A stretch of DNA of 64,000 nt from Spirodela intermedia (taxonomy: Eukaryota > Streptophyta > Magnoliopsida > Alismatales > Araceae). The stretch lies in NCBI GenBank assembly GCA_902729315.2, contig LR746270.1, forward strand, positions 3,234,001 to 3,298,000. The letters run 5' to 3'. Positions 11,646 through 24,358 of the stretch are shown in pieces. How positions within the stretch are numbered: position 1 is the first letter of the stretch; every line of letters starts with the position of its first letter. Made by a program: the position numbers and the translations under genes. The notes under the pieces are model-generated. The model saw only the letters and a list, made by a program, of their open reading frames with translations, ran no database searches and was not told the origin of the DNA.

Positions 11646-12480
11646 TTTCTCTCTCATGTTGACTACTTTGCATTATCTCCGTCACTAATTTCAATGCGCA
11701 TATGACAGCCGGTATCATCAATGCAGCCACTCCCGCTTCAACCCGATGGACATGAGTTGATGGTATTTTTTATTTTTTATTACTATTTATATAATATATT
11801 AATTTTATCATAATTAATACAAAACCAGTAACTTTAATAAAGAAACGAAGAAAATCTTGTGGGACTTCACGTGCTCGAATTAATTTAATTACGTTCAGCC
11901 TCTTTTTTGATTTTTTTTCTAATTTACGTAAGCAAAGGTGTGTCAGAAAATATCAGACCGGTAAAGTCAACGAGGCCATTGGTATTCCTCTGCATATAAA
12001 TTTATTCTATATATTAATTTTAAAATTATTTATTCTATCACGGTTTTCAAGATGCTAACGTGAGCGATATCACGACGAAGTCCGTATTTTCTATCGTAAA
12101 ATTATTAAATTATTCTTATTTAAATATCTATCAGGTATAGATCCCGAAGTCATTTAGATCGTCGAAGATATTTTTATTATTATTTCGGGTCAACTTTTTG
12201 ATTTTTTTCATAATTACCTAAGTTTCAGAAATGATTTAATTATTTGGCAATACTCGGAAAGCCGTACCGGCCTGAAGAAGATGGCGGCGGCCCATCGGAA
12301 ATGAGGTGGCTACGAGGGACCATCATCGTCGGTAGGAAGGCTGTCAGCATCAGACGGCAGTCAAAGACAGATGGGACTGATGATCAACGGTTCTCAGATG
12401 TCCACGTTTCGGATGGCATCTTTCGGGTCTGATGTGGTCCTGACGGGACCCGTTTAAGGATCCGCTTCTCACGTATTATA
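11646..12480. other. Intergenic stretch upstream of GAUT gene
   Basis: No gene seen. 11760-12240 is AT-rich. 12244-12470 is more GC-rich and probably the start of the GAUT promoter. A 62-codon ORF in it has no family resemblance. Confidence 0.4.
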
Positions 12481-12646
12481 CTCCATCTTCTTCCACCCTT
12501 CCTCGCTCTATCTCTCTCTCTCGCCCTCCAGGAACAGACGGCCGGAGATAGTTCTTCATGCTGGAGACAAGCAGGAGGAGGTGACATTGCCATCGCCGCC
12601 CCAATCCCTCTCTCTCTCTCTCTCTCTCTCTCTCCACCTATCTATA

Positions 12647-12691
<45 letters not shown>

Positions 12692-13147
12692 CTTTCTTGC
12701 TCTGTGTGGGTGGTGGCGATGGAGGAGGACAAGGGGAGGGTCATGTCAATCGCTTTCGGCAGTCGATACGCTGCTCATCGTCCTTACGCGACATAGGAGA
12801 GGAGGGGTGGAGGGAGGAGGAAAAGGTTGCAGAGGAGGGTAGGGGTTGGGGGGGAGAGGATAAATAAGTCAACCCTATGAGGGAGAACAGTTTAGCGGGA
12901 TTCGTCGTCTCCATAGTCGGATGGGGGAATTCGTTGAGAGTCAAATTTGAGGGAGTTCTCTGCCGGTCCTGCGAAAAATCCTCCGTCCTCCAGATCCAAT
13001 GGTGATCGATCCCTTCCTTGAACCGGTTTCAACATTGAGCCCTGTCGGTGGCGCCATCTTCTCCTCGACCGGAGCTACCACCGCACCCCGGAAAAAGGTG
13101 AGCGAGGGGGTCAATCTGATAAGCACGAAGCGGCGTCGGCAACTACG
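12481..13147 (+). promoter_or_regulatory. GAUT 5' leader with microsatellites and upstream ORFs
   Basis: CT runs at about 12607-12635, then a (TATC)n microsatellite at 12638-12690. An upstream ORF of 25 codons begins at the ATG at 12719 and ends at 12796. A second of 58 codons begins at the ATG at 12999 and ends at 13175, so it overlaps the main start at 13148 in another frame. A donor-like AAAAAG|GTGAGC at 13097 could alternatively remove part of this leader. The transcript start itself is inferred. Confidence 0.5.
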
Positions 13148-16100
13148 ATGCAGATTCAGTTCTCGCCGAGCATGAGAACAGTCACGATATCCAGTAGCAA
13201 TGGGTTTCTAGACTTGATGAAGGTCAGGGTCGCGGCCCGCCTCGTTTCTTACCGGAACTTCTTCCACGCCATCCTCATCCTCGCCTTCCTCTTGCCGTTC
13301 GTATTCATCCTCACCGCAGTTGTGACCCTCGAAGGCGTCAATAAGTGCTCATCCTTTGGTAATGATCTGATCTCTCTTCTGCGAATTTTATTTTATTTTA
13401 TTTTTAACCACATTGATGCTTTAATCTATGGCAATTCAGATCTCAGACTGAAATTCGATCTTGGTACCGTCTTTGGATATGGATTCAGTGAAGGAATTTT
13501 TTTGCATCGATGAATTTTTTTTCTGCTGGATCTCGTGTCTTTGTTTGGTGGGGTTGACCTTGGTATTGCTTGATTGGTTGATTCATTTCTCATGTGCCAA
13601 AAGAATTCTCCATGTCATCATCACAAAATTTCGTCAAAACCGATTTTTGATCTGTTGAGATCTTCCACATTCCTCATTGCGGTAATTCCATCTCTTATTG
13701 TCGATCTTGAAAATTTCTTCTGTTGCTATTTCTGACCTCGAATTGGCCCCAATCACATGTCCATAGTTCATTCCCTTCGATGTGTATAAAAAGTTCTTCA
13801 GCACAGCTTCCGTTTTTGGTTAAATTTTATGATTGATTAATAGGGTTGGTTCTTGTTTTTTTTCCCCCCTTTGAAGATTGCTATCCTTGTTTCTCTGAAT
13901 AGATGTTCTTCATCTAACTCTTTGAATAATTTGTGAGAATGTGGTTTCTTATTCTGCTCTTTTTATTGCCTAGTAATTCATCCTTGAGGCTATGGAATTT
14001 TCGAAGTTTTTCTTTCCTGTTGGAGTTCTGTTTGTCCCTTGATTGGTTCCGTTTACCATTCTTGCTGAAGATATAAAATGTAGAAATTAGCTATTTATTC
14101 ATAGGAATATTTAAATCTATGGCTATTGAAATGTGCTCGACATAGAATTTATATATCTTCTCCCTTACTATGTGCTGCATGATTTATAAGTCATCCTGTA
14201 ACCTTTTTAGTTTCTACCAGTCAGATTTCTTCTTAGGGATATTGCAAGAGCTATTTGCTTTCATATCCTTTCATGCAGTCCTTCAATTTTTTTGCCTCAC
14301 TTTTTCTGACTGCATCCCAAAGAGGTTGTCAATCTGTCTTTGAGTTGACTCAAGTAAACGCCACAGCTGACCTAGGGGTTTATTTGACTTTAGGTTGCTT
14401 GGGAAGGCGGCTCGGACCAAAGTTTCTTGGTCGACAAGATGATTCGATGGTGGGTAGCCATTTCATTTTCACAGGAACAAGTGACCAAACTTAGGACTGT
14501 GTGAATGTTGTTTTCATTTTAGTTGATTGATATGACATTTTTGTGGTCTTGTAGAGGCTTGTCAAAGAACTGTATGAGATACTCGAGCAAGTGCACTCTG
14601 AGGAAATTCCAGACAACCTAAAGCTGCCCAAATCATTCCCTGAGTTTGTTTTGGAACTTAAGAGCATGCGATATGACGCCAATACATTTGCTATAACATT
14701 AAAGGCTACGGTATGAAATCAATATTGAATCTCTTTTCTTGGATTTGATCTAGATAAGTATACCATGTCCTCGCTTAGCCTTCACAATTCTTTCTCTGGG
14801 AATGATCTTCAAACCCTAGATGAGCATGGGGACTATATAAGTTTTGGGTGGTCAACCTAGCTAGGACCAATGCCCTTGGGTAACTCACATCTGCCTTCTT
14901 TTTTCTCTAGCACATACTGTTCCCACAGTTTGAACATTAAGTAAACGACTACAATAATATGGCTGTGATTTTCTTGGTGAACAAAAGGCTGGCTATCTCT
15001 AGCCAACTTATAATATGGCTGCAATGCTTGATGTAGATACTCGGACATCTGAGATTATGTAACTCTGTTTGCAAGTTCTTCAATTTTTTTATCCATGAAT
15101 TTTCTTGGATGTGGTTGTGATGATTGTGATTCCCAAAACAGGCATCTTCTTGCACCATACTTACTCTACCTTGATGTGTCTATAGTGGAACATTATTTCC
15201 CGTTTCAACTTATATTCTTTTTTTTTTTTAACACATCACTTCATTTTCTTGTAGATAGAGAATCTCGAAAGGGAGGTGAGAAAATCAAAGCTAGCAGAGC
15301 AGCTAAACAAGCATTTTGCAGCAATAGCCATTCCGAAAGGAATTCACTGCCTGTCCTTACTTCTGACTGATGAATATTCATCCAATGCCAATGCTCGTAA
15401 ACAGTTACCACCCCCGGAGATGCTCCCAGTGTTATCTGATAACTCTTATCATCACTTCATTCTAGCCAGTGATAATATCCTTGCAGCTTCTGTGGTGGTG
15501 ACCTCAGCAGTCAGGTCTTCTTTGAAACCTGAGAAGATTGTCTTTCATGTGATCACTGATAAGAAGACTTATGCGGCTATGCATTCGTGGTTTGCCCTGA
15601 ATCCTCTATCCCCAGCAATTGTCGAGGTGAAAAGTGTTCATCAATTTGGTTGGTTGACAAGAGAAAATGTTCCTATTCTGGGAGCCATTGAGGGCCACCA
15701 TGCCGTCAGAGATCACTACCATGGAAACCATGTCTTGGATGTTAATACTAGCGACAACCCTCATGTTTTTTCAGCAAAACTGCAGGCCAGGAGTCCAAAA
15801 TATGTCTCTATACTCAACCATCTTCGAATGTACCTTCCAGAGGTGAATTTGCGCTGTTCATTGCGTTTCTATAAATGGTTCTAATGTTATTCAGGAACTT
15901 CCATGCTTTATTGTAAATGTGGATAGGTTAATTCATTTCTCTCCATTGTCTTTTGAAGGAGATTCAGTGTTTCATTAAAGGTTGGAAATCTAGGCATAAA
16001 CTGCTGGATCATTAATTCAGAAAATATAAGTTCAGCTTTATAAAATAGATCTGACAGTGCTTGGCGCCCCCTCCCTTGACTATATTCGTATGACCACAAA

Positions 16101-18738
16101 GTAGAAATGTATGTGAGTGAATTTTACACTTATTTGTCATGATTGTATCGGCAATCAATCACATCACTGTTTTCTTGCTGATATCTCTCAACTCAGAATG
16201 CAGTACTATGTATGATGCTCATTATCTATCTTTGTTCATGCGCATACAGAAACAAAGCATGCATGGAGACTTGAATATGATTGTGCATGATTTTGTGCAT
16301 TCCAATACATACGTTGAAAAGGCATAAGTTTAGATACATACATTGGTCGTTCATTGATCGAATGAATCCCCCGATTAAAGCATGTTCCTCTTGAAATAGG
16401 TTGGAGACTGGACACTGACGTTCCTTGAGAAACTATCCAAAGCATATAATTTGAACAATTAATTTTTTTTTTATTTTATTTTTAAGAATGTCATAATTGC
16501 TTGAGGAATCAATATATTCACGTAGGCAGAAAATTGAATCATTCTTTTTTCTTTTCAATAAAATGCACACAGAATGGGGATATGGATAATGACTCTACAT
16601 GTTTTCAAATTTTCAACAGCTGTATCCAAACCTCAGCAAGGTGGTATTCCTTGATGATGATGTGGTCGTCCAACAGGACCTGTCACCCTTGTGGGACGTT
16701 GACCTTGGTGGCAAGGTGATTGGAGCCGTAGAGACCTGCAAAGGTGATGATGGTTGGGTGATGTCTAAGCACTTCAACAACTATTTCAACTTTTCTCACC
16801 CGCTTATAGCCCAGCATTTAAACCCTAATGATTGTGCCTGGGCATATGGTATGAATATTTTTGATTTGGAAGCATGGAGGCGTACAAATATCAGTGGGAC
16901 CTACCATTTTTGGCTAAATGAGGTAACTAGATCACTTGCAAACAGGCATTTCCCCAGTTTCAAGTTTCATTATTTGTTCTTTAGATGTTCTAGTAAAGGC
17001 CATGCTTTTTTTTTTCTTTTCAAGTTTCACTTGCATGTTTTCTATTGTTTTAGGAGCAGACATTTAAACAACATTGTATTAAATGTTCTTGTAATGTTCT
17101 CAATGGGAATATTCAGAAATCTACCCAGAAATTTATAATGTGTTGATCTGAGCACGCGAAAACAAAGGCATCAACTTTCTGATCCGTCCTCCAAAGAAGA
17201 TGAAACATGGACAGAAATTACAATCGGTTTGCATATTTCTTTAATCTTGTCGTGTCATACGTGCATGGAATCTGAACACATTGGCCTGAGGATTCTCCGT
17301 AAGTTGACCAATTTTGGGCTTATCTATGTAAGCAGCTGATCATCCCAGGAACACACATGCAATGCTTACTATCCTCAACTCTGAGAAAGGATTTATCCTT
17401 TTTCAGTGAACTGTAGTTTTCAAACCCTTAATAAATGGCGAATGTAGACATTTTCTAGGGTTTGTGATCCAATAATTCATGACATGGGAGACGGCTGGAC
17501 AAGAACTCGGACATTCAGAGAAAAGCGAATGAAGGTCAACATGAGGAACATAAAAGGGAATTGGAATCTTGCCTGAAGGTAGTGCCTTGATTTTGACTTC
17601 AGAATTTTACCATGATCTTTAAGGATAAGACATCTTTCTAGCTCCAGAATCAACTCAAACCACACCCAATTGGCCTCTCCGCATGTTTCATAATGGTCTC
17701 AGAGCAGCGGTTGGCCAGGTGTCTGCAATGATTTGCAAAGAGCCCTGAGAGTTATCGTCTTCTCCATCATCTTGGCATACATTAATAGCATATAATAGGA
17801 AGATTGGATGGCGTGAAGGATTCCTTGGCTACTGAGTAGGCCTGTGTGATGTAGGGCTCTTGAGCTTCTTTCATGCTAGCTGTATCGATAAATATTTCAG
17901 CTTGATCAATACATCTTGTCCCCCTGATGTAGGGTCTCCTCTGTTTTCTACACCCTTTCTAAATAGTGCCTTCATCGTCAATAAATCTCTGTGTTTTCTT
18001 TCTTTAATCCAGGATCTAAAGTCAAACCTCCCATTGTGTATGTGTTCTTGCTGAACAGTGCATAGTCATCAATAAATCTCTTCTTCTTTTTTTTTTTCCC
18101 TTTCTTTATTGCTGAATCTGAAATCAAACTTGCTATTATGTCCACATTCTTGTCAGGCAACGCCTGCATCATTAACTAGTACATCCTTTCTAAATATTGT
18201 CTTCATCATCAATAAATCTGTGTTTTCTTTCTTTAATCCAGGATTTGAAGTCAAACCTCCCATTGTGTGTGTGTGTTCTTGCTGAAGATTACCTAGTCAT
18301 CAATAAATCTCTTCTCTTTTTTTTTCCCTTTCTTTATTGCTGAATCTGAAATCAAACCTGCTATTTATTATCTCCACATTCTTGTCAGAAAGCGCCTGCA
18401 TAATTTAACTAATCTCTGTTTTCTTTTCTCCGCTGCAGAATCTGAAGTCAAACCTGTCGTTATGGAAACTGGGGACATTACCACCGGCGCTCATAGCCTT
18501 CAGAGGCCATGTCCATTCCATCGACCCATCTTGGCACATGCTAGGGTTAGGCTACCAAGAGAAGACTGATCTAGACAGAGTAAGTAAGGCAGCCGTGATC
18601 CACTACAATGGGCAATGTAAACCATGGCTGGAGATCGGCTTCAAGCATCTGCAGCCCTTTTGGACGAAATACGTCAACTACTCCAATGACTTCATTCGGA
18701 GCTGTCACATCTTGAAGCCCCAATGGATCAATAAGTGA
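13148..18738 (+). CDS. GAUT13/14: Galacturonosyltransferase, GAUT13/GAUT14 type (GT8 family)
   Basis: CDS join(13148..13358, 14394..14449, 14555..14710, 15255..15842, 16620..16922, 18439..18738), 537 aa, usual length for the clade. Known role: a Golgi type II membrane enzyme transferring galacturonic acid from UDP-GalA in homogalacturonan (pectin) synthesis; GAUT13 and GAUT14 are needed for pollen-tube walls. The short cytoplasmic N-terminus SPSMRTVTISSSN is typical of GAUT13/14, and a membrane anchor lies at about 38-61 (ILILAFLLPFVFILTAVV). The GT8 catalytic motif FLDDDVVVQQDLSPLWDVDL has its Asp residues at about 349-351. Other landmarks are CAWAYGMNIFDLEAWR and HYNGQCKPW at about 493-501, which contributes to nucleotide-sugar binding. 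The end NCHILE-type tail reads SCHILKPQWINK. The intron before the last exon is 1.5 kb and holds copies of that exon's start. Separation of GAUT13 from GAUT14 is not possible here. Confidence 0.95.
17930..18456 (+). repeat. Tandem copies of the exon 6 acceptor and first codons inside GAUT intron 5
   Basis: The true exon 6 begins AATCTGAAGTCAAACCTG at 18439. Near copies lie upstream: GATCTAAAGTCAAACCTC at 18013, AATCTGAAATCAAACTTG at 18115, GATTTGAAGTCAAACCTC at 18242 and AATCTGAAATCAAACCTG at 18343. A longer unit of about 228 bp, which contains two of these (with CATCAATAAATCT, a T run and GTCAG-CGCCTGCAT), occurs twice, then a third partial unit ends in the real exon. Copies at 18013 and 18242 are each preceded by a good CTTTAATCCAG acceptor. 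Confidence 0.9.
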
Positions 18739-20442
18739 TACCATACTAAAAAAGAGTTCCTACAAAGTGGGGTTTGAAGCTACTTTTAGGTAGCTTGGGA
18801 CCCCCCATTAATGGAACCAGGGAGTTGACCACGCCTAAAACAGGAAGCTGCCTGTTGGTGGACCCAGACCCACACACGCCTTCCTCTCTCTAGCAATGGA
18901 TTATGAGGGGATTCTTCTGGACTAGTAAAAATGGGGAGATCTTACTCTGCTCAGAGGGGTGATTCCCACTTGAAGTATACCAATTTTGGTCATCAGGATT
19001 GAAGGAATTATAGGGAAACCAAGCTCCATTGAAGCCAGGGCATTCAAGGCGCCGCCTAAAACACCTCTCTCTACACATGTTCTCACTATTTTGATGTGAC
19101 ATATGTACACACATTTTTCTTCTTTTTTTCTTTTTTTTTTGTCTTCAGCTGCCTGGTGATTCATTGGGGGTCGCAATTCTCTTTCAGACCCCCTCCCCCA
19201 CTCACCCCCCCCCTCAATTGAGGGTTATAGGGGGTTCTGTTCAGGGCATGTATGAGCATTTTTCATGAGAATATTTAAAAGATGTGCAGATTCTTGTGTG
19301 CAGTGTTTGCACACATGCAATATGTTAATCATCGAGTAGAAATAAAAAATGTGATTATTTACAGTGTGAAAAAGATTCGATCAAGTGGATTTTATACAAA
19401 TATTCTAGAACCTCTTCGTATATCTGTCTATCTATACATGCAATATGTTAATGAATGAGATATCAACAATGTTTTCTCAAATAATGATGAGCAAATTTAT
19501 GGACCCACACGCAATTATTTCATTAATGGGCTACCTTCAGTTCTTCTCAAATATTCCATTAATGGCCCTTTGCCTCTGGTGTTAAGGAGATAGAGAGAGA
19601 CAGAGATAGGGTCCGTTGACTCAACCTCAGATATCTACAGACACGTTTGACGGCGATCAGTATGGAGCTATGGGTCTACTTGGCGGAGTTCATGGGGACC
19701 AACCCATAACCCAGAAACCCTAAAAGTTTGAATGGAGAATGCTCTAGTAATGGTTCTGTCGAGGGTTTTTCTTAGTTTCATTGCTCCCAGTGAATACCAC
19801 GAACAAACCATAAGACCTTCAGTGAATCTAATGAACTCGACTGGCAGGATACGAGAGGGTTCATGAAATACCTGTTTTGTACAAATCACGTTCATATGAC
19901 AGACTCGATATTGAAGAGTTGGAATGTTTTTTTTCATTAATTTGTCGTATTTTCAGGTGTAAAAATAAACCAAAATTCCATTCTTTCGAATGCAGATACA
20001 CGATCAAAAGGGAGTAAAATCCTCAAGATATTCATGCCAAATAAAAATATGGACAAGAAAATGATGAGCCAGTGCATGTGGACCTATGCTGCCGCAACAT
20101 CTCGAGGGTTGACTTTCCCACACATGGAAGTTCCCAAAGTCAAATCGTCACAAAAACTGTCAACTCCCAACAACCACCAGGTGGGCTTATCCAAATATAT
20201 ATCATCGAGAATTGAGAAGAACCACATCCGTCCCCCGTTGCAAGTTAAAAATAAGCAACGTCTCCCGGACAGGTTTACACAGCACCCACAACCACCCCCT
20301 CATACATGCAGTAGCTTATATACAGAAATCCACATGCTTTTCCCCATCCATATGAAGGATAAATAAAGAAAGAAATAAATAAAATTCACGGTGTAAATTG
20401 GTTCAAAACCCATTTTGAAATACCTCTTTTGGAAGGCACCGT
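18739..20442. other. Convergent intergenic region between GAUT and the calmodulin-binding gene
   Basis: 3' flanks of both genes. I see no gene. A 89-codon reverse ORF (19668-19937) and a 110-codon forward ORF (20034-20366) have no recognisable domain. C-rich and T-rich runs lie near 19130 and 19190-19215. Confidence 0.4.
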
Positions 20443-22491
20443 TCAGACTGGAGCAGCAGGCCTGCCTACTTGAAGAGAGATCACGGTTTCAAAGGCGCCC
20501 ACCAATGCCTTCACCTTGCTCTTGCTGGTCTCAACGAGCCTGCTGGCGGTCTCTTCGATGACGTGATTGAGCAGGGCCTGGCAATCCTTCTTATCCTTGA
20601 TTTCCCGATGCCTCAACACCACCTTGTGGGTTTCCGGGTGGTGATGGCTCGAGTGCCCATTAGGAAACTCTTTCCTCTTGAAGCTCCGCTTCCCGGTCTC
20701 ACTGAGGTTGCTGCCGATCCTCTTCACTTGCCTGAACCTGAGTCTCCTCGGTGGATCGACGACCCATTGGTGGGGGCTAACCACCTTTCCACTCCTAAAA
20801 GTCAACCTGCAAGGAGTTGGGGCTTTGTCTTCGGTGTTGACTTTTATGTCCCTTCTCGCAACCTTCTTGCCTTGATTTACGGCGACGGCTCTTGTTCTTT
20901 CTTTCCCATGTCCAGTAGTGACCCTCCATGGCGCAGAGTCCACGCCCTTTCCCTTTGCTGATCTTGGTTCAACGGCTCGTAGGGCTTTCTCTTTCATCTT
21001 CACATTTTCGTGTTGACTCTTCCCCACTCCTTTTGACTGTTCCACAGGAGAAGACTCAGTCTTCTTGAGTCTCTTTATGGTGAGCCCCGGGCCTTGACCA
21101 AGTGAGGGCTTCAGCAGCGTGGAATCCGATCGCTGACTTGGCGTTTTCTTCTCACCCATTGTTCCCGTTCTCCGCACAGACGTTGGGTTGGTAGCTGCGG
21201 TCTTTGACTTTCCGTAGATGGGCGGTCTGGAAGAAGACCCGTCAGATCTCTCAGCCGGAGAAGACCCATCTTCTTTGCCGACCTGGGCCTTCATTGATGA
21301 GACAGCCCTCTTGAGAGATGGGTTCATGACTCTCGGTTTGAGAGATGCCGAGGGTTTCTTCAAAGATGGAACCTTCTGTATGGTCCTGGGCTTAAGAGAC
21401 GCAGAGGGCTTCTTCACAGATGGAAGCTTCTGCAAGGCCGTAGAACCATCCTTCTTGAGGGGTGGGTTCGTGACTCTCGGTCTGAGCGATATCGAAGGCA
21501 CTTTCTTCACAGATGGGCTCTTCTGTATGGCTCTCGGCCTGAGAGATGCAGAGAGCTTCTTGAGGGATGGAAGCTTCTGCAGGGCCCTTGGTTCAGTGGA
21601 TGCAGCGGGTTTCTTCAGAGCTTGGACCCTTTCTTGGGCAGACGCAGTCTCCACAGGGAGATGGGTTCTTCTGAAAGACGGCTTCTTTAGCATGCTGGAA
21701 AGATCTGGTCTGGAAGAACCCTCTCGTCTCTTATCAGGTGGGCCTCCCTCTCTTCTGCTGACTTCAGCTTTCCCTGATGAAATGGCTCTCTTGAGGGTCG
21801 GAACCTTCTGCGGGACCCTGGGCTTGAGAGAAGCCGAGGGTTTCTTGGCAGGACGAAGCTCTACCCCAACAGATTCAGAATCTACAGTCGGATGAACCTT
21901 CCTTGAAGAAGCTTTCCTCTGGTTGAGATCCTCAGAGGTACTAAATTCTTCACAGCACTCAGAAACGGCCTCATGCGGCTCAACCCCCTCATGCGGCTCC
22001 GTCTCCTCGATGGTCCCAACCCCCTCATGCGGCTCAATTTCCTCGAGAGATGACGATTCTTCAGACTCCTCTGACTTCCCAGGTTTCTTCATTGGGCAGG
22101 GAACCCCTCCCTTACATAGTTTCCCTTTACCATTCAATTTTTCTTTCAGGGGACCTGCATACCTCCTCTGTCTCTCAATCAGAAGAGGAATCTTCACATG
22201 GTACTCTCCCTTGAGGGGAGTTTTTTCAATAGCTGCTAGATATGGAGAAATGCGACGTTTCCCCTTCAATTCGAACGTGTGCTTCCTCCCATACTTGCAG
22301 AAATCGTGGCAAGAGCGCCCAGACGCTCTGAGATAGTGGGGAACAGCCTTTCCATTTCCATCTTTGTTTGAGAGTGATGATGATGGAGCCTTGGGAGGAC
22401 CATTTCCCGTGAGGCTGCCCACATCTCCTTCAGAGTTAGTGATCTCAGGGGTCCCTGGGAGAGGACTCCCCTTTGTTGCTTCTTCTCTCAT
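20443..22491 (-). CDS. Plant calmodulin-binding-domain protein
   Basis: A single coding exon of 682 aa. I chose the ATG at 22491 (MREEATKGSPLPG) because the ORF upstream to 22584 codes for a hydrophobic stretch that includes an acceptor-like TTTCAG, so it is probably leader intron. The C-terminal part (about 580-680), with CQALLNHVIEETASRLVETS and VKALVGAFETVISLQ, fits the plant calmodulin-binding domain of PICBP-like proteins. The N-terminal block PHYLRASGRSCHDFCKYGRK is also typical of that group. Between them lie an acidic stretch with PHEGV repeats (about 150-175) and about seven basic repeats of the type KKPSASLKPR-QK-PSLKK (about 210-400). Likely a disordered, Lys/Ser/Pro-rich nuclear protein regulated by Ca2+/calmodulin; the cellular role is not established. 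Confidence 0.85.
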   Translation of the reverse strand: MREEATKGSPLPGTPEITNSEGDVGSLTGNGPPKAPSSSLSNKDGNGKAVPHYLRASGRSCHDFCKYGRKHTFELKGKRRISPYLAAIEKTPLKGEYHVKIPLLIERQRRYAGPLKEKLNGKGKLCKGGVPCPMKKPGKSEESEESSSLEEIEPHEGVGTIEETEPHEGVEPHEAVSECCEEFSTSEDLNQRKASSRKVHPTVDSESVGVELRPAKKPSASLKPRVPQKVPTLKRAISSGKAEVSRREGGPPDKRREGSSRPDLSSMLKKPSFRRTHLPVETASAQERVQALKKPAASTEPRALQKLPSLKKLSASLRPRAIQKSPSVKKVPSISLRPRVTNPPLKKDGSTALQKLPSVKKPSASLKPRTIQKVPSLKKPSASLKPRVMNPSLKRAVSSMKAQVGKEDGSSPAERSDGSSSRPPIYGKSKTAATNPTSVRRTGTMGEKKTPSQRSDSTLLKPSLGQGPGLTIKRLKKTESSPVEQSKGVGKSQHENVKMKEKALRAVEPRSAKGKGVDSAPWRVTTGHGKERTRAVAVNQGKKVARRDIKVNTEDKAPTPCRLTFRSGKVVSPHQWVVDPPRRLRFRQVKRIGSNLSETGKRSFKRKEFPNGHSSHHHPETHKVVLRHREIKDKKDCQALLNHVIEETASRLVETSKSKVKALVGAFETVISLQVGRPAAPV

Positions 22492-24312
22492 CAGAAAGGA
22501 ATCGACGCTGAGATTGGAGAATGACTGGCCTGAAAGGAGAAGAAAAAGGGTGTAGAGATTAATGGAATATGAAGGATGAAGCAATTTTTGTCGTGGTAAA
22601 AACGAAGAAGAACGTCAGTCGAAATTGGTTAAATTTTCACGAGATGCTCGCCTTCACGATGAGGTGTTCTTGATCTGCCGTTTATACTAAATCATCGTGT
22701 TTAATCTTTTTTTTTTTTTAAGTGACAGATGAAGTAGTTTTGGTCGTGAGAAATACGGTGAAGAGGAGGAAGAAGAAGATGTATTCACTACAAATGGCCA
22801 AATTTTCATGTGATGATGACCTACGCATTGAGGTGTTCTTGATAAGCAATCCTAACTGAATCATCATGTTCAATTTAAATAAAAATCATTATCCTAAAAA
22901 TATAACTAAATTTATAGTCACTAATAGAAATCTGAAGATCACTGCGGGTATAATGAGCACGAAGATAAGAGACCCCAAGAGGTAGTGCTGTCATTATATG
23001 AACTGCAGAGGATGATGACATGATTAATCTCAACTAAGAAGAAGTGAATCTTAATGCTCCAGACATTGTCGTCGTTCAAAGAAGAAACAATGTTCATTGA
23101 ATATTACTGGTCAGAGATATAAAACATGCGTGGACAAACTTATCTCAAGCCTGGAATAGTAAAAAAAAGGATTCTGCCAGTTGCGATAATGGTAGAAAAC
23201 CTTATGAAGAGCATACGACAGCAACCAGGAAATAAACATGGTGGATATGACGGTAGTATAGAAAATGACAACTTCCTTTGGCAATTTTCCTTACTGAGAG
23301 GCTAGCCACGTTGAAGATCAAGAAAAACGTGAAATCACTATTTGAAAACTTAATGGCATCCAACAGAAGGAATCCCTTCCTAGCCCTCTGCAAGAGAAAA
23401 CGCAAGTAAATAAATAAATGAGCTCCAACACTATCCGCATCTCTGTGGAAAGGAGCAGAACAGAGCGAGGAACTCACCTCCCTGATCTAACCAAGAGATT
23501 TTAAAACGCAAGGTAAATACTTTCAAATGCATCAGAGGAACTCCCTTTTAAATCCTTTCGAAAATGCATGAATATCAGGGGTCATGATTACCTTAGACAA
23601 TTATTTATTTAGTTTTCTAATCGTGGATATTTCTTTCAGTTAACCAACGAATCTCTTCCGCATAGCAATCAGACAGAAAAATGTCTTTGGTTGAACTGGA
23701 GCCGTTTCGCATTCTATTCATTAATGAAGAGAAAAAGAAATCCAACAAAATTTACCATGACCGGAACTTGAAGTCGGACAACGAAAAACAAGCAGAAAAC
23801 AGAGTTTTATAAAAACGAAAAAAGATTCTGACTCTAAACACCAGAAATCAGAAAATGAACAGAGAAATGAGATCTTCCGGAGCCTGAGGTGGAATTGTAA
23901 ACTCGCACTACTATGTAAGCTCGAGTCAGAACACCTTTCTCTACGACGGAAAAGTTTAACCAAACAAGGAACTCAACCACCCCTGAGACAGACAGAAGGA
24001 TGGAGACGACATCAGAATTAGAACAGTACCTATCGGAAGCACCCTCCCTAGAAATCCAAGGAAGACACCCGAATCCCCATCCGGAGTCTAGCCAAAGAAG
24101 GTCCGATGAAGTAAGAGAGAGAGGAGGATCGTCCCTGCGACGATCGCCGTCCTGCACCAACGGCGATGTCACCGCTCGCCGCCATCGCACGGAGAGGGGA
24201 CGTGGCTGTCGAAGAACAGGATTCTCCTCTTCTCCGGTTCTTCTCCCTCCATTTGGAAGGCACCGAAGGATCGCCGAGTCGCAGAGGAAGGAGCTGGTCA
24301 GCGAGAGAGAGA

Positions 24313-24358
<46 letters not shown>

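Noticed and set aside
21218..21895. 225-codon ORF opposite the calmodulin-binding gene
   Set aside because: Mirror of the internal Lys/Ser/Pro repeats on the coding strand; no homology of its own.
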